From Streptomyces sp. NBC_01283 (lineage in GTDB: Bacteria > Actinomycetota > Actinomycetes > Streptomycetales > Streptomycetaceae), in the NCBI RefSeq assembly GCF_041435335.1, contig NZ_CP108430.1, positions 124,001 through 188,000 on the forward strand: a stretch of 64,000 nucleotides of DNA, written 5' to 3'. The notes under the pieces are model-generated. The model saw only the letters and a list, made by a program, of their open reading frames with translations. It made no database searches and was not told the origin of the DNA. The position numbers and the translations under genes were made by a program. This document shows positions 9,201 to 21,500 of the stretch, piece by piece; position 1 is the stretch's first letter, and each line of letters opens with the position of its first letter.

Positions 9201-11975
9201 GATCTCACCGCCTCGGGCACCGGCCCGGACGGCATCGTGCACGGCTGGTCCCTCGACATCGGCCTTCCCGAGGAGGGCGACGGCCGGCCACCGGCGAGCG
9301 CGGCCGGCGATGCCGGTCTGCCGGTGCTCCGTCTCGTGCAGGAACTCGCGCTGGCCGGTCAGGACCCCGCGCCCCGCCTCGTGCTGCTCACCCGGGGCGC
9401 CCAGCACGCCGCCGACGGGGACGAACTGAACGTCGGGCAGGCCCCGTTGTGGGGTCTGGCCCGGGTGATCGGACTGGAGCACACCGAACTGCGGAGCTCG
9501 GTCATCGATTTGGACCCGGCCAGGCCCGCGGAGGAAGGCGCGCTCCTGCTCGCCGAGGTGCTGGGCTCCGGCGACAACGACCAGGTCGCTCTGCGGGGCG
9601 CTGTCCGTCTGACGCCCGCACTGCAGCCCTGGGCGCCCACCGACGATCCGGGCCAGGGCCCTCGCCCCGCCTGGAACTTCGACGCCGCACGCGACGGGAA
9701 CCACCACCTGCTGGCCGCCCGTCCCGGCAGTCTCACCAGCCTCCGCCCCACCTGGTGGCACCGCACTCCGCCGGGTCCGGGTCAGGTCGAGGTCGAGGTC
9801 ACCGCCGCGGGCCTGAACTTCAGTGATGTGCTCAAGGCCCTCGGCTCCTACCCGGGTGCCGAAGGGGTCGTGCCGCTCGGTGCCGAATGCGCCGGCCGGG
9901 TCACCGCTGTCGGTGAGGGCGTCAGCGCGCCACAGGTCGGCGACCGGGTCATCGCCGCCGGCCCCGGCAGCATGGCGGCCTTCATCACGCTCGACGCGCA
10001 GTTGGTGGCCCCCGCTCCCCCGGCACTCGACGACGAGCAGGCCGCCGCCGTGCCCATCGCGTTCCTCACCGCCGTCCACGGCCTGGAGCGGTTGGCCCGG
10101 CTCGGCGAGGGCGAGAGCGTCCTCGTCCATTCCGCGACCGGAGGTGTCGGGCTCGCCGCACTCCAGGTCGCCCGCCGCCGCGGTGCCCGCGTGTTCGCCA
10201 CGGCCGGCACTCCGGCCAAGCGGGATCTGCTGCGCGGTCTCGGTGTCGAGCACGTCATGGACTCCCGCACCCTCGACTTCGCCGAGGAGATCAGGGCGCT
10301 CACCGGCGGCCGCGGGGTCGATGTGGTCCTCAACTCCTCGTCCGGCGAGGCACTGGTCCGCTCCCTGGATCTGGTCGCGCCCGGTGGGCGCTTCGTGGAG
10401 ATCGGCAAGCGCGACATCTACGACAACAGCCACATCGGCCTGGAGTTCTTCAAAGGCAACCGGGCCTTCATGGCCGTCGACCTGGAGCACACCATCCGCG
10501 AGGAGCCGGAGCGGGTCGCCGGCTTGTTCGCCGACGTCGTCGAGGGCTTCGACCGCGGGGAGTTCACGGCCCTGCCCATCACCACGCACCCCTTCGCCGA
10601 CGCCCCCGCGGCCTTCACCGCGATGGCCAAGGCCCGCCACACCGGCAAGCTCGTACTGCTACCGGCTGCCAACGAATCGGTGACGACCGCTGTGGGCGCC
10701 GCACCGGTGCGCCCCTCCGGCACCTATCTGATCACCGGCGGCCTCGGCGCGCTGGGCCTGGAGACGGCCCGCTACCTCGTGGGCCAGGGCGCCCGCCATG
10801 TGGTCCTGGTCGGCCGCAATGCCCCGGGACCGCATGCCGAGGCCGTCCTCGCCGAACTGCGTACCCGGGCCGAGGTCGTCGTCACCGCCGCCGATGTGTC
10901 CCGACGCGGCGCGGTGGACGACCTGCTCGCCCGCCTGGACGGCTCCCTGCCGCCCCTGGCCGGCGTCGTGCACGCCGCGGGCATTCTCGACGACGGCCTG
11001 CTCACCGGCCTTGCCCCGGAGCGGTTCCGGTCAGTCGCGGGCCCGAAGTCGGCCGCTGCCTGGCATCTGCACCAGGCCACGTCGGACCGCGACCTCGACT
11101 TCTTCGTCCTGTACTCCTCGGCCGCCGCCGTTCTCGGCTCGGCCAGTCAGGGCAACTACGCGGCGGCGAGCGCCTTCGTCGACGCGTTGGCCCATCACCG
11201 GCGCTCCCTGGGCCTGCCCGCGCTGAGCATCGACTGGGGCCCCTGGGCACAGATCGGCCTCGCGGCCCACCCGGACCGCGGTGGGTCCCTGGCCGCCCGC
11301 GGCATCGAGAGCATCAGCCCCGATCAGGGCATCGCCGCTCTCGACCGGCTGCTGAGCAGCTCCGCCGCCCAGGTGTGCGTCCTGCCGCTGGATCACGAGC
11401 GGGTGCGCGGCCATCACGGCGGAGGCCTGCTGCGCACCCTCGTCGACGACGGGGGCCAGGACACGCAGGGTGCCGCGGGACCGCAGGACGAGATACGCCG
11501 CCTGATGCTCGCGGTCGAACCCGGCCGGCGCCGCAGGGCCGTACTGACCGAGCACGGGCGAGCGGTCGCCGCCCGCGTCATCGGAGCGGATCCGGCCAGG
11601 ATCGACACCAGCGCCCCGATCACCGGCATGGGCTTCGATTCGCTGCTCTCCCTGGAGCTGCGCAAGTCCCTGGAGTCGTCGCTGGGCATCCAGTTGCCCT
11701 CCACCGTCACCTGGCGCTTCCCGACCATCGACGCCCTGGTGCCGTACCTGGCCGACCGGATGGGGATCCAGCTGGAGTCCCACCAGGAGCTGGGCGGGGA
11801 CCGGGCAGACCCTCCCGCCGTTCCGGCAGGACCCGTACCGGCTTCCTCGGCCACCGAGAACGCCCACGGGATCGCCGCGGACGAATCCGTGGACCTCGAC
11901 TCGATGTCCGCCGCGGAACTCGGAGCACTCCTGATGGCCAAAACCACACAGATCGACGAGGGGGCCCAGCGATGA
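3279..11975 (+). CDS. Loading and first extension PKS: FAAL-ACP-KS-AT-DH-ER-KR-ACP
   Basis: 2898 residues from ATG 3279 (GAGAGG upstream). Domains: fatty-acyl-AMP ligase (about 1-570; YTSGSTSSPKG near 173, SYGLAEATL, KTSSGKLQR near 547); ACP (Ser about 637, motif GLRSVEL with Arg where Asp is usual); KS (about 710-1140; VDSACSSS, EAHGTGT, SNLGH all intact); AT (GHSVGE near 1331, specificity motif EFASH near 1436, not the malonyl HAFH); DH (HQVGGSPVLP near 1634); ER (SATGGVG near 2284); KR (LDD motif present, so B-type; Tyr near 2626); ACP (GFDSLLS near 2786). It should adenylate a free fatty acid, load it on the first ACP and perform one fully reducing extension. The extender is not methylmalonyl- or malonyl-typical. 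Its stop overlaps the next start (ATGA). Confidence 0.93.
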   Translation: MSGRDARSLVDHFRTVLGEHSQEQIFRFLVDGEGEPQALGNAELDLRARTIAAALQERFPAGERALIMCPAGLDYVTSFFACLYADVVAVPVYPPDPAFPMRTLPRLTAIVEDAEPAVVLAPAATIALVDRFAEHAPALRNIVWIAVDDIDTAAADGWRAPGTERDDLAFLQYTSGSTSSPKGVMVSHGNLMHNISEMNRQFFGNDPDQHMVSWLPPFHDLGLIMGLLTPAYGGYPVTFMSPYSFLKRPLRWLRAISDVRATASPAPNFAYDLAVAKITEQDRQTLDLSSWRVALNGAEPVRKQTMDRFSRTFAECGYRPTTHAPSYGLAEATLVVSTGDPAAEPVHRDLRTEALLAGVAETAGPGEAARNLPSCGISFQDQQVAVVDPQTHAALPAGRVGELWVAGPSVARGYWRRPQATEETFRAHLDTGEGPFLRTGDLGFADGDQIYVTGRIKDVVIVAGRNHYPQDIERTVESVDPGLREGCGVAGAREIDGEERLIVVQEYRGSRSPEDRARVIDAIRTEVAHEHGLQPFIVALTRTGTVPKTSSGKLQRAACLDALLAGTAEPLALWRADEAKAGRVPEEAPGASKDVTERPAPNAREIEQWLRQSLAAATGRQVATIDPDVPFAGYGLRSVELVSIVGELEQHLGVPLQPGIVWEHPTAAKLAAHLAGSAADSPAPSLAEPATTLTAPVPAAAPAGAAGQGADEPIAIIGIGCRFPGGVDGPDSFWQLLTEGRDAVTEVPADRWSTEEFTDADPAAPGRTTSRWGGFVEGVDQFDSGFFGISQQEAARMDPQQRLLAEVSFEALENAGVPTASLSGTQTGVFIGISTFDYATGQLNDLDAIDAYTGTGSALSIAANRLSYLLDLRGPSMAVDSACSSSLVAVLQACTSLSRGDCDLAVAGGVNLVLSPAFAINFSKAGVMSAEGRCKPFDASADGYVRSEGAGVVILKPLSRALADGDPVHAVIRGGAVNQDGASNGLMAPNPKAQQAVVRAAHARAGVRAADIAYVEAHGTGTILGDPIEAKALGGVLGDGRAADRPCLIGSVKSNLGHMEAAAGIGGLIKTALMVRHRMVPPTLHYRAPNPHIPFDELPVRVADTLQPWPATAAPALAGVSSFGFGGTNAHLVVEEPPPAAAPAHSPSEGAALLTVSARDEQALRDLAARYADKLTGATPVRDVTAAAAVRRTHHEHRLACVGADAPELRTALAAFGRGESVTGLSTGVRRAGQQSKPVFVFSGQGPRWWPLAAELLTGDLAAEQAFSAVLERADTLLRRHTDWSLLDQLAADPARSRLLDTAVGQPALTAVQIALAALWRSWGIEPAAVVGHSVGEIAAAHVAGAISLEDALLIALHRGTALHAATGKGRMAVAGVSLDEARTLLAERAPGPVWIAAANSPGSTVFSGENDALETFAKSLADDGLYCKVLESVEFASHCPLMEPVASELWRVLAPLRPRPTAIPMISTGTGEIVPGDRLDAEYWASNLTRPVLFDTAVTALADTGHNVFVEASPHPMLTDAVTERLASYDDGVAVSSLRRDQPGRATVLGELGRLYTAGHQIDWRRVHGPAGPMTDLPAYPWQRTRSWRELRPAGRSAHRGHPALRERTVSALSPHAVHWSAPVDLAEFPYLTDHQVGGSPVLPAALMLDAALGAARDHLDDGAVLHDVAFTRLSVVPEQADGSTLQLTLVPATADTATVRLFTRSGAGEDWTEAARAGVRRTAPVATAEPLAPVRTRCATSVPSDEHYAALRHAGLAYGPAFQGIEELWQGRAEAVARLRERSALTTDRGKHPVHPVVLDSALQVLSAALDAQDQPLDATYVPVAVGGFTLVGDQVAPRWAHAAVTAPQPGADTITGARVVLYDAEGAAVGEITDVTLQRLDRTETADPRDEALLDLVWRSTPAPAPALQQPPGSWLLFVDQARTTAGLADALRAHGATCRTVTTGPAYRKVGPDHYEIDPGSREDIAALLADLTASGTGPDGIVHGWSLDIGLPEEGDGRPPASAAGDAGLPVLRLVQELALAGQDPAPRLVLLTRGAQHAADGDELNVGQAPLWGLARVIGLEHTELRSSVIDLDPARPAEEGALLLAEVLGSGDNDQVALRGAVRLTPALQPWAPTDDPGQGPRPAWNFDAARDGNHHLLAARPGSLTSLRPTWWHRTPPGPGQVEVEVTAAGLNFSDVLKALGSYPGAEGVVPLGAECAGRVTAVGEGVSAPQVGDRVIAAGPGSMAAFITLDAQLVAPAPPALDDEQAAAVPIAFLTAVHGLERLARLGEGESVLVHSATGGVGLAALQVARRRGARVFATAGTPAKRDLLRGLGVEHVMDSRTLDFAEEIRALTGGRGVDVVLNSSSGEALVRSLDLVAPGGRFVEIGKRDIYDNSHIGLEFFKGNRAFMAVDLEHTIREEPERVAGLFADVVEGFDRGEFTALPITTHPFADAPAAFTAMAKARHTGKLVLLPAANESVTTAVGAAPVRPSGTYLITGGLGALGLETARYLVGQGARHVVLVGRNAPGPHAEAVLAELRTRAEVVVTAADVSRRGAVDDLLARLDGSLPPLAGVVHAAGILDDGLLTGLAPERFRSVAGPKSAAAWHLHQATSDRDLDFFVLYSSAAAVLGSASQGNYAAASAFVDALAHHRRSLGLPALSIDWGPWAQIGLAAHPDRGGSLAARGIESISPDQGIAALDRLLSSSAAQVCVLPLDHERVRGHHGGGLLRTLVDDGGQDTQGAAGPQDEIRRLMLAVEPGRRRRAVLTEHGRAVAARVIGADPARIDTSAPITGMGFDSLLSLELRKSLESSLGIQLPSTVTWRFPTIDALVPYLADRMGIQLESHQELGGDRADPPAVPAGPVPASSATENAHGIAADESVDLDSMSAAELGALLMAKTTQIDEGAQR

Positions 11976-14900
11976 CGCCGGGACAGGACCTGACAGCGGC
12001 CGACACGCTCAAGCGCGCCTACCTGACGATGGAGCGCCTCCAGCGGCAGGTCGCGGAGTACGAGCGGGCACGCTCCGAGCCCATCGCCATCGTGGGCACC
12101 GGCTGCCGCCTCCCCGGCGGCGTGACCGACGCCGCCTCCTACTGGCGCATGCTGGCGGAGGGCACCGACACGGTGGGTCAGATACCCGCCGGGCGGTGGG
12201 ACCACGAGTCGTTCTACGACGAGGAGGCCGGGAAGCCGGGGAAGGTCTACACCCGCTCCGGCGCGTTCCTCGACGACCTCGAGCACTTCGACCACGACTT
12301 CTTCGGCATCTCCCAGCGCGAGGCCGCGGCGATGGACCCGGCCCAGCGGCTGAGCCTGCGGGTGTGCTGGGAAGCCCTGGAGAACGCGGGTCACGCGCCG
12401 TCAGGACTGGCGGGCAGCCGTACCGGTGTGTTCCTGGGCGCGGCCTCCTGGGACTACATCACCGCCCAGTTGCGCCACCCCGAGGACGTCAGCGCCTACA
12501 CCAGTTCCGGCGCCGCGATGTCCTTCATACCGGCCCGCATCGCCTACCTCCTCGATCTGCGCGGCCCGAACCTCACCGTCGACTCGGCCTGCTCCGCCTC
12601 GCTCCTGGCCGTCCACCAGGCGTGCCAGAGCCTGCGCCTCGGTGAATGCGACATGGCCCTGGCCGGTGGCGTCAACGTGGTGCTCTCACCGATGCTGATG
12701 ATCTCCCAGTCGCAGTTCGGCTCGGTCTCCCGGCAGGGCCGCGCCATGACCTTCTCCGACAGCGCCGACGGCTATGTCCGCGGCGAGGGCTGTGGCGTGG
12801 TGGTACTCAAGCGGCTGTCCGACGCCCTGCGTGACAAGGACCGTGTGCTCGCGGTCGTGCGCGGCGGCGCGGTCAACCAGGACGGCCGGAGCGCGGGTAT
12901 CACCGCGCCGAACGGCGCCGCGCAGCGCGATGTGTTCCAGCGCGCCCTGGACGCGGCGGGAGTGCGGGCCGATCAGGTCGGCTACATCGAGACCCACGGC
13001 ACGGGCACCCGCCTCGGAGACCCCATCGAGGCCGAGGCACTCGCCGATGTGTATGGCCGCGAGCACGGATCTCCGGTCTATCTCGGCGCCGTCAAGACCA
13101 ACATCGGCCACCTGGAGGCGGCCGCCGGCATCGCGGGGCTCATCAAGGCCGCGGTGTGCCTGGAGCGCGGCGAGATCCCGCCGAACCTGCATTTCGACCG
13201 GCTGAACTCCAACATCTCCTTCGACGGCACGACCTTCCAGGTGCCCACCTCTCTGACCCCGTGGCCGCACACCGACGGCCGCCGGACGGCCGCGGTCAGC
13301 AGTTTCGGGCTGAGCGGCACCAACGTCCACCTGATCCTGGAGCAGGCGCCGCAACCGTCGGCGCCGCCCGCCGAGGACGACCGCAGGCCCGCCTCGGTCC
13401 TGGCGCTGTCCGCCCGCAGCGAGAGCGCGCTCACCGCGCTCGCCGGCCGCTACGCCGACCGTCTTGCCGACGAGGGCACCTCACTGGCGGACGTGTGTCA
13501 CGCGGCGGGCACCGGCCGCTCCCACTTCCGGCACCGTCTCGCCGCCGTCGGCTCCAGCCGCGAGGAGGTCGCCGGTCAGCTCGCCGCCTTCGCCCGCGGC
13601 GAGAGCGCGCCCGGCCTGGCGCAGGGTGAGGGGGACAACTCCGAGGTCGTGTTCGTCTTCACGGGCCAGGGAGCCCAGCGTCCCGGAATGGCCCGAAGCC
13701 TGTACGACACTCAGCCCACGTTCCGGCGGGCGGTCGACGAATGCGCCGAGATCCTGCTCCCGCTGCTCGAAAAGCCGCTGCTGTCCGTCCTGTTCCCCGA
13801 CGACGCCGACGACCAGCAGATCAACGACACCGCCTATGCCCAGCCCGCCACGTTCGTCGTCGAGTACGCCATGGCCGAGCTGTGGCGGTCCTGGGGCATC
13901 ACGCCCGCCGCCGTGCTCGGCCACAGTTTCGGCGAGTGTGTCGCGGCCTGTGTGGCGGGGGCCATGTCCCTGCGGGACGGGCTGACCTTCGCGGTGGAAC
14001 GCGCCCGCCTCATCCAGGAGTTCTCGCTGCCCGGCACCATGGCCGCGATCTTCGCATCCGAGGAGGAGGTCGCCGCCGAGCTCGCCGCGCACCCGGGGCG
14101 GATCGCCATCGCCGCGGTCAACGGCCCCGCGAACATCGCGGTCTCCGGCGAGCGTGACCTCGTCGAGGCCGTGTGCGCCGCGTTCAGCGCCCGCGGTGTC
14201 AAGGCCAAGCGGCTGCACATCGCGTCGGCCGGACACTCCCCGCTGATGGACCCCGTGCTCGAGCCGCTGCGCCGCGCTGCCCAGCAGATCACTTTCACCG
14301 CCCCGCGCATTCCCCTGATCTCCAACGTCACCGGCGAGTTGTGGCCCTGGGACAAGGCGCCGGATCCCGACTACTGGTGCCGGCACGTCCGCGGAACCGT
14401 CCGGTTCACCGACGGTGTGCGCACCCTGCGGTCCATGGGTTATCACACCTTCGTGGAGGTCGGCCCCGCCCCCACGCTGCTGGGCGTGATCAGCGACGCC
14501 CTGCCGCCGGGCCACGACGACCTGCTGCTGCCCAGCCTGCGGCCCAAGCAGGACGACTGGGAGGTCCTGCTGGGCACGGTGGCCGAGCTGTACGCGGCCG
14601 GCGCCCCCATCGACTGGACCGGCTTCGACCGCGACTACACCCGCGCCAACGTGGCCGTGCCCACGTACCCGTTCGATCCGGTCCGCTGCTGGCAGCCCCC
14701 GCGCCCGTGGGACGGCACCGCGGCGGCGCCCGCCGAGGACAGGGGCGACGCGCCGGCCGTGAACGGCTCCGGTGACCGCCGCTCCCGCTCCAGCCGCCGG
14801 TCCTCGCGCGGCCGGCGCCGCGCGAGCCGTATCTCCACGGCCGCCGAGCTGCTGGCGCTGGGTGAGACCGAGCGTCTCGACACCCTCTGCGCCCAGTTCG

Positions 14901-15258
14901 TGCTCAGCGTCAAGGACGTCCTGGGCTCCGCTTCCACCGATGTCGGCGTGGACGATCCGCTGACCGGCTTCGGCCTGGACTCCCTGATGGCCGTCGAACT
15001 GCGCAACGAGATCCAGAGCAGGCTCGGCCTGACCCTGCAGATCACCGACTTCCTGGGCGGCGCGACCATCGCAAGCGTCGCCAGGAGCATCGTCAAGGAG
15101 CTTGCCGTGATCGGTGGCAGCGGCTTGGCGGGCACAGGGCACGACGGCTCCGGGGCACCCGCTGCGATCCAGCGAATGCCCCGGGCCGTCGATGCCGCAA
15201 CGGCACTACTCGACGAACTGACCAGCTCCGCTTCCGCGTCCGGCCAGGAGAAGCACTC

Positions 15259-15262
<4 letters not shown>
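11972..15262 (+). CDS. PKS module 2: KS-AT-ACP
   Basis: 1096 residues. A short N-terminal helical docking segment (about 5-35) is followed by KS (VDSACSAS, Cys about 207; [17 protein letters not shown]), AT (GHSFGE near 650, specificity motif SAGHS near 753) and ACP (GLDSLMA near 1003). There is no reductive domain, so the beta-carbon should stay a ketone. The AGH motif at the selectivity position is a pattern associated with ethylmalonyl-type acyltransferases, unlike HAFH (malonyl) or YASH (methylmalonyl), and ccr is the first gene of this operon. An Arg/Ser-rich linker (about 930-955) precedes the ACP. Start ATG 11972 overlaps the previous stop, and the stop overlaps the NRPS start: translational coupling. 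Confidence 0.92.
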
Positions 15263-18581
<3,319 letters not shown>

Positions 18582-18585
<4 letters not shown>

Positions 18586-21500
18586 TCCACGTGGCACAGC
18601 AACACCAGGAGCAGGGCCAGGAGCAGGGCCAGGACCTCGATCGCATTGCCATCATCGGCATGGCGGGCCGCTTCCCCGGCTCGGGCGACGTGGAGGCCCT
18701 GTGGACCAATCTCGAACAGGGCCGCGAGGGCATCACCGTCTTCACCGACGAGGAACTTGCCGAAGCCGGCGTGGACCCCGAACTGCTGGCCCGGGACGAC
18801 TACGTACGGGCCAAGGGCGCGCTGGATGACGCCGACCTGTTCGACGAGGGCTTCTTCGGCTACAGCCCACGCGAGGCCGAGCTCCTCGACCCCCAGCACC
18901 GCGTCTTCCTCGAATGCGCCTGGCACGCACTGGAGTCCGCCGGTGTCGACCCGGCCCGCTTCGACGGCCGCATCGGCGTCTTCGCGGGCGCGGGCCTCAA
19001 CACGTATCTGTTGTTCAACCTCATGAACAACCAGCAGGTCCTGGACGCCTCCGGCATGTACCAGGTGATGCTCGCCTCCGACAAGGACTTCCTGGCCACG
19101 CGTGCCGCGTACAAGCTGGGCCTCACGGGTCCGGCGATCACCGTCCAGACGGCCTGCTCCACCTCTCTGACCGCGGTGCATCTCGCCTCCCAGAGCCTGC
19201 TCAACGGCGAGTGCGACATCGCCCTGGCCGGCGGCGTGTCCGTGAGCTCCCCGCTGCACGGCGGCTACACGTACGAGCCCGGCGGCATCCTCTCCCCGGA
19301 AGGCACCTGCCGGGCCTTCGACGCCGATGCCGAGGGGACGGTGCCCGGCAACGGAGTCGGCATCGTCGTCATGCGGCGCCTCGCCGACGCCCGAGCCGAC
19401 GGGGACAGCATCGACGCGGTCGTCCTGGCCAGCGCCGTCAACAACGACGGTTCGCTGAAGGCCGGTTACACGGCGCCCGGCGTCGACGGCCAGGCCGAGG
19501 TCGTCGCCGAGGCGCTGGCCCTGGCCGACATCGACCCCGCCACCGTCGGCTACGTCGAGACCCACGGCACCGGTACGCCGATCGGCGACCCCATCGAGCT
19601 GGCCGCTCTCACGCGTGCCTACGGCACGGGCGCCGACGACCGGGACCGCTGTGCCATCGGCTCGGTCAAGAGCAACGTCGGTCATCTCGACGCCGCCGCC
19701 GGTGTGACCGGACTGATCAAAGCGGCTCTCGCCCTCAAGCACGAGGCCATCCCGCCGACCCTGCACTGGGAGCGGCCCAACCCCGGCCTTGAGCTGGAGT
19801 CCGGCCCGTTCTACGTGAACACCGCGTTGCGTGCCTGGCCGCGCGAGGACGAGCCGCGCCGGGCCGGAGTCAGCTCCTTCGGCATCGGCGGCACGAACGT
19901 CCATGTCGTCCTGGAAGAGGCCCCGGCCGAGCAGCCGCGACAGCGCGCCGACGGAGCGGGCGACGCCACGGCGCAGGTCCGTCCCCAGCTGCTGCCGCTG
20001 TCGGCGAAGTCGGCGCCCGCGCTCGCCGAGGCCGCCGGGCGCCTGGCCGATCATCTGGAGGCAGCTCCGGACGTCGCCCTGGACGCCGCCGCCCATACCC
20101 TGGCCCACCGGCGAGCCCAGTTCGCCCACCGGGGCGCCGTCGTCGCCTCCACGACCGGCGAGGCGGTCTCCGCGCTGCGGCGGCTGGCACAGGCCCCGCC
20201 CCCGGTCGCCTCCTCGGACGACGCTCCGGTCGCGTTCCTCTTCCCCGGGCAGGGCGCGCAGTACCCCGGGATGGCCCGCGGCCTGTACGACCGGCAGGGC
20301 GTCTTCGCCTCCGAGTTCGACCGCTGCGCGGAGCTGTTCACCCCGTACCTGGGTGAGGACCTGCGTGCCTTGGTGCTCGGCTCGGACGACCCGCGGAACG
20401 CCGAACGGCTGCGGCAGACGCGGCTGGCCCAACCGGCTCTGTTCTGCGTGGAGTTCGCCCTGGCCCGGCAATGGCAGTCGATGGGTGTCGAGCCCCGCGC
20501 CATGGCCGGTCACAGCATCGGGGAGTACGCCGCCGCCTGTCTGGCGGGCGTGTTCTCGCTGGAGGACGCCGTGCGTCTGGTCGCGGCCCGCGGCCGGCTC
20601 GTCCAGGAGATGCCGCGCGGCGCCATGCTCAGCGTCTTCCTTTCCGAGGACGAGACCGTCGCCCGGCTGGGAGAGGGACTGGCCCTCGCCGCCGTCAACT
20701 CCACGGCGCTCACCGTGGTCTCCGGCACCCCGCAGGCCGTCGATGCCTTCGAGCAACGGCTCAAGGACGAGGGCGTGGGATGCCGTCGCCTGCACACGTC
20801 GCATGCTTTCCACTCCCCTGACATGGACGGTGCTGTGGCCCCGTTCGTCGACGAGGTCCGTGCCGTCACCTTGCGTCCGCCGGAGATTCCCTTCCTGTCG
20901 AACGTGACGGGCACCTGGATCACCACCGAGGAGGCGACCAGCCCCGACTACTGGGGCACGCATCTGCGCCTGCCGGTCCGGTTCGGTGACGCGCTCGATG
21001 TGCTGCTCGCCGACCCCTTCCTCGTCCCGGTGGAGATCGGCCCCGGCCAGAACCTGGCCAACTTCGTGCGTGCCCACCGGTCCTGGACGCCGGATCGCAC
21101 CGTCGTGGGTTCCCTGCCCCGTCCCGGTGAGCGCGCCGCCGACGACGCCGCCCATCTGCTCAGCGGCCTGGGGGCAGCGTGGAGCGCCGGTGTCCGCGTT
21201 GCCTGGGAGTCCGTCCTGGGCCCCGACGGCCACCGCCCCGTATCCCTGCCCGGCTATCCCTTCCAGCGGCGGCGCTACTGGGTCGAGCCCTCCGGCCGGC
21301 CTCGCGCGTTGCGGGGCGCGGAGCCTGCCCGCGCCACCGCGGACAACTGGTTCTACGCTCCCGTCTGGCAGCGCCTGGCCCTGCCCGTCCGGAACGCGGC
21401 CGCTGCCACGGGCGACACCTGGATCGTCCTGGGCGCGGGGCTCGACCTCGGTGACGCCGTCGCCGACCATCTGGCCGCCTCCGGCGACCGCGTCGTGCGC

